NCBI GenBank assembly: GCA_016183225.1
Contig: JACPEZ010000024.1
Coordinates: 1-9,348 of the forward strand
Source of the DNA: Candidatus Daviesbacteria bacterium
GTDB lineage: Bacteria > Patescibacteriota > Microgenomatia > Daviesbacterales > UBA10151
Length of the DNA stretch: 9,348 nucleotides
Direction of reading: 5' to 3'
Below, piece by piece: positions 5,536-9,348 of the stretch. A model generated the notes under the pieces. That model was not told the DNA's origin. It ran no database searches and worked only from the letters and a program-made list of their open reading frames with translations. The position numbers and the translations under genes are program-made. The stretch's first letter is position 1. Every line of letters begins with the position of its first letter.

Positions 5536-5564
5536 TTGACAAGTGTATATATTGGTAATATACT
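5536..5564 (+). promoter_or_regulatory. Near-consensus promoter of brnTA
   Basis: TTGACA (5536-5541), exactly 17 bases, then TATACT (5559-5564), the best sigma-70-type promoter in the window. The -10 ends 7 bases before GTG 5571, so the toxin mRNA should be leaderless. An alternative extended -10, TG-g-TAATAT (5553-5561), overlaps it. Confidence 0.8.
5545..5563. promoter_or_regulatory. Dyad overlapping the brnTA promoter, candidate operator
   Basis: GTATAT, seven bases, ATATAC: a perfect 6-bp inverted repeat covering the spacer and most of the -10 box. Type II antitoxins usually autorepress by binding such sites, and BrnA has a ribbon-helix-helix-like C-terminal domain. Its role as the BrnA operator is inferred from position only. 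Confidence 0.55.
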
Positions 5565-5570
5565 TAAATT

Positions 5571-5870
5571 GTGGCAAAATTACCTGTTCCCATTACATTT
5601 AATTGGAATCAGGGGAACATTGAAAAGAACTGGAAAAAACACAAGGTTTATTATAAAGAAGCGGAGGAAGTATTTTTTAACAAGCCCTTAAAAATTTTTA
5701 AGGACATCAAGCATTCACAAATAGAGGAAAGGTTTGTGGCCTTGGGTATGACTAATGACAATAGAAGATTATACTTAGTTTTTACAATTAGAGAACAGGA
5801 AGTGAGAGTTATTTCAGCCAGGGACCAAAGCAGAAAAGAAAGGAAATTATATGAAAAAGAAAAAAGTTAA
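5571..5870 (+). CDS. brnT: BrnT family toxin of a type II toxin-antitoxin module
   Basis: BrnT toxins are small RelE-like ribonucleases that inhibit translation and are neutralised by BrnA. The 99-aa product shows the family pattern in order: FNWNQGNIEKNWKKHKV near the N-terminus, EAEEVFFN, then EERFVALGMTNDNRRLYLVFTIRE and the C-terminal VRVISARDQSRKERKLYE, where the arginine-rich end is characteristic. Length is normal. GTG 5571 is preferred because it sits at the expected transcription start of the TTGACA/TATACT promoter and because conserved sequence begins soon after. It overlaps brnA by 20 bases, the usual toxin-first order for BrnTA. Nothing suggests inactivation. Confidence 0.9.
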   Translation: MAKLPVPITFNWNQGNIEKNWKKHKVYYKEAEEVFFNKPLKIFKDIKHSQIEERFVALGMTNDNRRLYLVFTIREQEVRVISARDQSRKERKLYEKEKS

Positions 5871-6150
5871 ATTTATACCAAAGTTTAAAAACGAAGATCA
5901 AGAACGAGAATTCTGGGCAACTCACGATTTTACTGATTATCTTGACCAGTTCGAACCGGTTGAGTTGGATTTGTCTGAACTCAAACCTTCTACAGAGTCT
6001 ATCTCACTTAGGTTGCCACAATATTTACTGGCCAGGATTAAACAAATAGCCAACTTTAAAGATGTGCCCTACCAATCCCTGATGAAGATATTTTTGGCAG
6101 AAAAAGTCAGAGAAGAATTACAATCCAGACAGGTGAAGCACGCTCCCTGA
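5851..6150 (+). CDS. brnA: BrnA-type (CopG_antitoxin) antitoxin
   Basis: The 99-aa partner of BrnT resembles the PF12441 CopG-like antitoxins. A basic N-terminus leads to IPKFKNEDQEREFWATHDFTDYL (about residues 9-31, characteristic of the family), an acidic linker FEPVELDLSELKP, and a C-terminal ribbon-helix-helix-like part: SISLRLPQYLLARIKQIA then PYQSLMKIFLAEKVREEL. The ribbon-helix-helix region would bind operator DNA, most likely the dyad at the promoter. AGGA at 5841-5844, 6 bases before ATG 5851, is a proper Shine-Dalgarno, as expected for a downstream overlapping gene. Whether the module acts in stress response or plasmid-like maintenance cannot be told. Confidence 0.9.
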   Translation: MKKKKVKFIPKFKNEDQEREFWATHDFTDYLDQFEPVELDLSELKPSTESISLRLPQYLLARIKQIANFKDVPYQSLMKIFLAEKVREELQSRQVKHAP

Positions 6151-6177
6151 GTGTTTTTAAATAGGTTCGGTAGTAAT

Positions 6178-6200
6178 TCCGCAAAGCGGGATGAAGCAAC
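6178..6200. repeat. Short GC-rich hairpin between brnA and the protease gene
   Basis: CCGC-AAA-GCGG (6179-6189) followed by GATGAAGCAACC, in an otherwise AT-rich 107-base gap (6151-6257). The hairpin is too short and lacks a T-run, so it is not a good terminator. It resembles small palindromic elements seen elsewhere in the window. Confidence 0.4.
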
Positions 6201-6235
6201 CAGCCTGTATATAAATAAAAAATAACTTCCTTCTA

Positions 6236-6244
6236 TGGTAGAAT
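6236..6244 (+). promoter_or_regulatory. Extended -10 promoter before the protease gene
   Basis: TG-g-TAGAAT overlaps ATG 6243 and ends 14 bases before ATG 6258. Since a transcript would begin near 6251, ATG 6258 is the likelier start and 6243 would be upstream of the mRNA. Confidence 0.5.
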
Positions 6245-6257
6245 GCTTTCTAGCTTT

Positions 6258-6900
6258 ATGTTAGAACAGAAAGAGATTGATCCAGAAATTATTAACAGGG
6301 CGATTGCCGCAACAGTGAGGGTTGATTGTAAAAGTCCGGATTACCCGCGAGACCTAACCGGTTTTGAATTTCTATCTTTTTCCCTAGAGCGTATTGGCAC
6401 AGGAGTTCATCTAGGTAATGGTAGAGTAATTACTGCCCGCCATGTTCTTAGTGGACTAAAAAAGCCAGGAATTTATGTATCTGGAAATCAAAGAAGGTGG
6501 GTTGGTGAGATTGCTGGTTTATCGGAAGATCTAGATATTGGGATTATTCAGATTGATCCCTCTGCTGATTTAGGTTTGGTAGAGTAAGCCTACGATATAT
6601 CATCCAGAAGATGATGATGCACTATTTATATTGGGTGCTAGTTCTTCGCCAATCGAATGCTTGCGGGCATCGTATATAGGCGATGGCATGGATTTATATC
6701 CAAACGATAGTTTTTGTAAGGAGACAGTTATCTTACGCATTACTCCAAACCATATTTTAAGAGATGGTTTTAGTGGTGCAGGTGTATTTGATTGTAGAGG
6801 TAGACTAGTGGGAATGGTATTTGGAAAATCACGACTGGATCCTACTGTCATTACAGTAAAAGGATCAGCTATACAGGCAATATTAGAATGTAATTTATAA
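6258..6900 (+). pseudogene. Frameshifted trypsin-like serine protease
   Basis: Two fragments in different frames together make one small trypsin-fold protease of roughly 210 residues. The first (to the stop at 6585-6587) contains IGTGVHLGNGRVITARHVL with the catalytic histidine (H62 counted from ATG 6258) and SEDLDIGIIQID with the triad aspartate (D93). The second, open from 6583 in the +1 frame (SKPTIYHPEDDDALFILGAS...), carries LRDGFSGAGVFDCRGRLVGMVFG with the catalytic serine. All triad residues are therefore encoded, but one base must be skipped between 6580 and 6587 (at GTAGAGTAAG) to join them. No signal peptide is visible, so a cytoplasmic role is likely if expressed. It may be a recent pseudogene, a sequencing error or a recoded gene; no homopolymer explains the shift. 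It lies beside the toxin-antitoxin pair, consistent with an accessory patch. Confidence 0.75.
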
Positions 6901-6907
6901 AAAATCC

Positions 6908-6939
6908 CTAGGTGCCTGCCTAGTTCACCCCCCAGGTGG
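6908..6939. repeat. Palindromic C-rich segment after the protease gene
   Basis: CTAGG-TGCCTG-CCTAG (6908-6923) is a 5-bp stem with a 6-base loop. It is followed by CACC...GGTG (6926-6938), a second short stem around a C-run. Together they occupy most of the 76-base gap before the DUF3105 gene. The first could weakly terminate transcription, but no T-run follows. Confidence 0.4.
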
Positions 6940-6942
6940 ATA

Positions 6943-6970
6943 TTGCTGAATTTTTAGATTGTGGTAAAAT
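6943..6970 (+). promoter_or_regulatory. Promoter of the DUF3105-ZIP operon
   Basis: TTGCTG (6943-6948), a 16-base spacer and TAAAAT (6965-6970), extended by TG at 6962-6963. The predicted start falls on base 6977, the A of the second ATG, again giving a leaderless mRNA. Confidence 0.6.
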
Positions 6971-6976
6971 CAAATG

Positions 6977-7516
6977 ATGCCGAAGAAATTTATTTATATT
7001 GGGGTAGCAGTTATTTTGGTGGGGGCTTTTGTGGTGTGGCTGTTTACAGCCTCATCCAAGCCTTTGACGGGCACAAAACAAGCTGATTTTGGCAGAAAGC
7101 ATGTGACATCTTTAGCCAGTCCCAGCGCTGATTTGGCCACATCAGGAGATCATTATGGTGAGTGGACCAAAGCCGGAGTTTACGACACCCCTCAAAATGA
7201 TGGCAATTTAATTCATTCCATGGAGCATGGTTATGTAGTACTGAGTTATCAGTGTATAGTAGAGAGTGAACAGTCAGGGGAAGCAACAGCAAGCGCAAAC
7301 ACGACACAATGTGATGAATTGAAAAATCAACTAGCTAAAATTTATGAGAAAAAGGGGAAAAGAAAACTGATTGTAGTGCCAAGACCACAAATGGATACAA
7401 AAATTACTCTTTCCGCCTGGAATTGGATTGATAAACTTGACCAGTTTGATGAAAAAAGAATAAGTGATTTTATTGATAGCCACCGGGATCAGGGTCCGGA
7501 AAAAACCGCTGAATGA
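6977..7516 (+). CDS. DUF3105 membrane-anchored extracellular protein
   Basis: The 179-aa product has one N-terminal transmembrane segment (about residues 6-25) and an outside domain matching DUF3105, a family of unknown function. Visible signatures are TSGDHYGEW, GVYDTPQNDGNLIHSMEHGYVVLSYQC: the spaced histidines of SGDHY, LIHS and MEHG and a cysteine are the conserved set and could form a metal or haem site (inference). A variable stretch (ESEQSGEATASANTTQC) and a region KRKLIVVPRPQMDTKITLSAWNW follow. The upstream ATG 6974 is adjacent; 6977 is chosen because it coincides with the predicted transcription start. Its stop overlaps the ZIP transporter ATG as ATGA, so the two are translationally coupled and probably work together, perhaps in divalent metal acquisition. 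Confidence 0.8.
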   Translation: MPKKFIYIGVAVILVGAFVVWLFTASSKPLTGTKQADFGRKHVTSLASPSADLATSGDHYGEWTKAGVYDTPQNDGNLIHSMEHGYVVLSYQCIVESEQSGEATASANTTQCDELKNQLAKIYEKKGKRKLIVVPRPQMDTKITLSAWNWIDKLDQFDEKRISDFIDSHRDQGPEKTAE

Positions 7517-8265
7517 ACATATTAGTCTACATTTTATTTTTTACTTTTATAGGTAGTGTGGTTTCCTTGATCGGCGGCATTTTATTGCTTTTAAAGAAAA
7601 AATTAACCTTGAAAATTTCTCATTTTCTGGCTTCTTTTGCCGCCGGCACCTTACTAGGAGCAGCTTTTTTTGATCTTTTACCGGAGAGTTTGGCGGAAAA
7701 TAATGGAGTAGACATATTTTTATGGACTTTAGTGGGGATTTTGGCCTTTTTTTTGTTGGAGCGGTTTATTCACCATCATAATGGCTATCATCCAGGAGAG
7801 CAAAAACAGGTTGTGCATTTAATTGTAATTGGCGACAGCGTCCATAATTTTATTGACGGTGTGGTTATTGCCGCCACTTTTTTAATCAGTGTCCCTTTGG
7901 GCATTGTGACATCAATAGCAGTGGCCGCCCATGAAATTCCCCAGGAAATCGGTGATTTTGGCCTGCTTCTGTCACGAGGTCTGGCTAAAAATAAGGTTTT
8001 ATTGGTTAATTTTTTAAGCTCCCTGTTTGCATTACTCGGTGCTTTGTTAACCTATTCTCTGGGAGAGAAGTTCGAACAGCTTCTGCCAATCTTTTTATCA
8101 ATGGCTGCAGGTTTTTTTATCTATATTGCCGCCTCTGATCTAATACCCGAGATTCACAGTAGGGAAAATCAAAAAAAAGCCTTTGGGGAAACCGCCGCAC
8201 TCTTTTTAGGAGTGGCGATAGTATGGTTGGTTATTTTTGTTCTTGAAGGATTTGTGCTATCATAG
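7513..8265 (+). CDS. ZIP family divalent metal transporter
   Basis: The 250-aa protein is a polytopic membrane protein with about eight hydrophobic helices, of the ZIP (ZupT/GufA-like) family that moves zinc, iron or other divalent cations into the cytoplasm. The helix-4 signature GDSVHNFIDGVVIAA (H111, N112, D115) and helix-5 signature AAHEIPQEIGDFG (H140, E141, E145) supply the binuclear metal site; a glutamine (Q144) sits where many relatives have histidine. A histidine-rich loop (FIHHHNGYHPGE, about residues 86-95) between helices 3 and 4 is a usual metal-sensing or delivery loop. A late SDLIPEIH motif is also present. Metal specificity cannot be read from the sequence. It begins inside the DUF3105 stop codon and lacks its own promoter, so it depends on upstream translation. 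Confidence 0.92.
   Translation: MNILVYILFFTFIGSVVSLIGGILLLLKKKLTLKISHFLASFAAGTLLGAAFFDLLPESLAENNGVDIFLWTLVGILAFFLLERFIHHHNGYHPGEQKQVVHLIVIGDSVHNFIDGVVIAATFLISVPLGIVTSIAVAAHEIPQEIGDFGLLLSRGLAKNKVLLVNFLSSLFALLGALLTYSLGEKFEQLLPIFLSMAAGFFIYIAASDLIPEIHSRENQKKAFGETAALFLGVAIVWLVIFVLEGFVLS
8255..8263 (+). promoter_or_regulatory. Extended -10 promoter of uppS
   Basis: TG-c-TATCAT lies within the last codons and stop of the ZIP gene and ends 8 bases before ATG 8271. No Shine-Dalgarno is visible, so a leaderless or one-base-leader transcript is likely, alongside possible read-through from the operon. Confidence 0.55.
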
Positions 8266-8270
8266 AACCC

Positions 8271-8957
8271 ATGAATGTACCGCAACACATTGCCATTATC
8301 ATGGATGGCAACCGCCGCTGGGCCAGAGCCCGCCACTTGCCGGAAATAAAAGGACACGAGGCCGGGGCAGATACTTTGGAAAATGTTGTTGAGGCAGCTG
8401 AAAAAATGGGGGTTAAAACCCTGACAGTTTATGCTTTGTCAACGGAAAATATCAAGGAACGGGCTAAAAGGGAAGTATGGGGGCTTTTTAACCTGATGAG
8501 GGAAGGGTATCGCACCAAGCTTAAAAAAATGATGCAAAATGGGGTAAAAGTTAATGTTTTAGGAGAACTGCATGGTTTACCCAGTGTTATCAAAAATATT
8601 ATTATGCAGATTAAAAAAACCTACATTAAAAACGAGTCTATTAAATTAAACATTGCCTTAAATTATGGGGGGAAAAACGAGCTGATAGAAGCTATAAAAG
8701 ATTTGATTAAAGAAGGGGTTGATGTTAACAAAATTAACGAACAGATTATAGAAAAGCATTTATATACCAATGGTCAGCCTGATCCTGATCTGGTAATAAG
8801 AACAGGGGGAAGGGTGAGGCTATCTAATTTTCTGCTTTGGCAAACAGCCTATTCGGAGCTATATTTTACCAATAGATTATGGCCTGATTTTGATAGACAG
8901 GAACTTAAAAAAGCTATTTCCTGGTATCAGGATCAGAAACGAAACTTCGGTAAGTAG
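8271..8957 (+). CDS. uppS: Isoprenyl transferase (undecaprenyl diphosphate synthase)
   Basis: This cis-prenyltransferase condenses isopentenyl diphosphate units onto farnesyl diphosphate, making the C55 lipid carrier for peptidoglycan and other envelope polymers at the inner face of the membrane. The 228-aa product has the complete motif set: HIAIIMDGNRRWARARHLPEI (Mg2+-binding D12, catalytic site N14, R15, R16), GHEAGAD, LTVYALSTENIKERAKREV, LNIALNYGGKNELIEA and PDLVIRTGGRVRLSNFLLWQ followed by AYSELYFTNRLWPDF. The usual RTSGE stretch is RTGGR here, a small substitution next to the isopentenyl diphosphate site. Length is slightly short for the family but nothing essential is missing. It follows the ZIP gene by 5 bases and converges on a minus-strand gene with only 7 bases between stops. 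Confidence 0.95.
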   Translation: MNVPQHIAIIMDGNRRWARARHLPEIKGHEAGADTLENVVEAAEKMGVKTLTVYALSTENIKERAKREVWGLFNLMREGYRTKLKKMMQNGVKVNVLGELHGLPSVIKNIIMQIKKTYIKNESIKLNIALNYGGKNELIEAIKDLIKEGVDVNKINEQIIEKHLYTNGQPDPDLVIRTGGRVRLSNFLLWQTAYSELYFTNRLWPDFDRQELKKAISWYQDQKRNFGK

Positions 8958-8964
8958 CTTTCCG

Positions 8965-9348
8965 TCATTGTATCTCCGACCACTTTTGGTAGGTGTCTGC
9001 AAATAAATCTTTTAGAATAACCAGGTATTTAGGTTGCCAGACAATTTTTTCCGCAGGCAAGGAATTATCTGCTAACCTTCTGCGGAATAGAATAGGTTTT
9101 GCTTGGTTTAAACTGATTAAACTGCCATTGATTAAAAGAGGGACATTACTGTCAGAGCAAGAATTACCGACTTTATCATAAGAGGTACAGATAGTTCCTT
9201 CCGAGATAATCACTGCATCTACCCTTGTTACGGCCTTTTCAATATTAACATCTCCCTTGACCACAAAAACCATGCCTGAGCCAGGGCCTCCATAAGTAAA
9301 ATTGGTGTCAAATAATAAACTGCCATCCACAAAAACCACAAAAGGAGG
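8965..9348 (-). CDS. C-terminal part of a surface-type hypothetical protein (partial)
   Basis: The frame is open from the right edge (PPFVVFVDGSLLFD...), so the N-terminus lies beyond the window. A GTG at 9339 is not a credible start because homologous-looking sequence continues above it. About 128 residues are visible. They contain short hydrophobic beta-rich repeats such as VFVDGSLLF, VFVVKGDVNI, AVIISEGTICTS, PLLINGSLISLN, which suggest a beta-helix or adhesin-like fold. The conserved tail NSLPAEKIVWQPKYLVIL precedes a final tryptophan (KWSEIQ). This type of tail is known to me from large exported, pilus-locus-associated proteins of Microgenomates, but no function is established. Two cysteines (CTSY..., NSC) could form a disulfide made by the DsbA-like enzyme (inference). 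Confidence 0.65.
   Translation of the reverse strand, partial: PPFVVFVDGSLLFDTNFTYGGPGSGMVFVVKGDVNIEKAVTRVDAVIISEGTICTSYDKVGNSCSDSNVPLLINGSLISLNQAKPILFRRRLADNSLPAEKIVWQPKYLVILKDLFADTYQKWSEIQ

Noticed and set aside
5500..6975. Integrated mobile element around brnTA and the protease
   Set aside because: There is no integrase, transposase, attachment duplication or terminal inverted repeats. Only an accessory-like gene content is visible.
8993..9181. 62-aa plus-strand frame after uppS
   Set aside because: It is antisense to the minus-strand surface-type protein, which has the more protein-like composition and family-like tail.

Overview
The window reads as bacterial chromosome from a Patescibacteria (Candidate Phyla Radiation) lineage, probably Microgenomates-like. 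This is inferred from moderate-to-low GC, tight head-to-tail genes with the standard code (TGA is a stop), an archaeal-type ATP-dependent DNA ligase beside an endonuclease Q (EndoQ), a DUF3105 membrane protein, a 'PAE...W.PKYL' surface-protein tail, and extended -10 promoters lying directly on start codons. No RNA gene, CRISPR array or transposase was seen, and no gap exceeds about 110 bases.

Layout: (1) 1-1389, remains of an ATP-dependent DNA ligase, frameshifted by a perfect 49-bp tandem duplication and lacking nucleotidyltransferase motif VI. (2) 1408-2697, EndoQ, which nicks 5' of deaminated bases. (3) 2806-4755, a compact run of a COG1926 phosphoribosyltransferase, an inositol-monophosphatase-family enzyme and peptidyl-tRNA hydrolase, with overlapping ends. 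(4) 4770-5495, a membrane-anchored DsbA-type thioredoxin. (5) 5571-6900, a small accessory patch: a BrnT/BrnA toxin-antitoxin pair with a near-consensus promoter and dyad operator, then a trypsin-like serine protease gene split by a frameshift. (6) 6977-8265, a DUF3105 protein translationally coupled to a ZIP metal transporter. (7) 8271-8957, undecaprenyl diphosphate synthase. (8) on the minus strand, the C-terminal end of a surface-type protein running off the right edge.

Two patterns run across the genes. First, arrays with a strict 7-base period recur at six places: 1-33, 1240-1267, 2118-2175, 2707-2805, 3061-3095 and 4398-4425. They have different unit sequences (GACTACC, GGAAGAC, AAAAGTT-like, CAAATAT), and most lie in frame inside conserved genes. 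Seven bases is not a multiple of three, so an array cycles through all three frames, and these units are stop-free in the orientation used. Second, genes with their own promoter have TGnTAnnnT-type extended -10 boxes 7-14 bases before the start and no Shine-Dalgarno, suggesting leaderless or near-leaderless mRNA. Overlapping downstream genes (pth, brnA) instead carry Shine-Dalgarno sequences.

Functionally, the ligase and EndoQ look like a former base-deamination repair pair. The DsbA-like protein, DUF3105-ZIP pair, UppS and the minus-strand protein all concern the cell envelope, exported-protein folding or metal import. Without database searches, family names rest on recognised motifs and the lineage is an inference.
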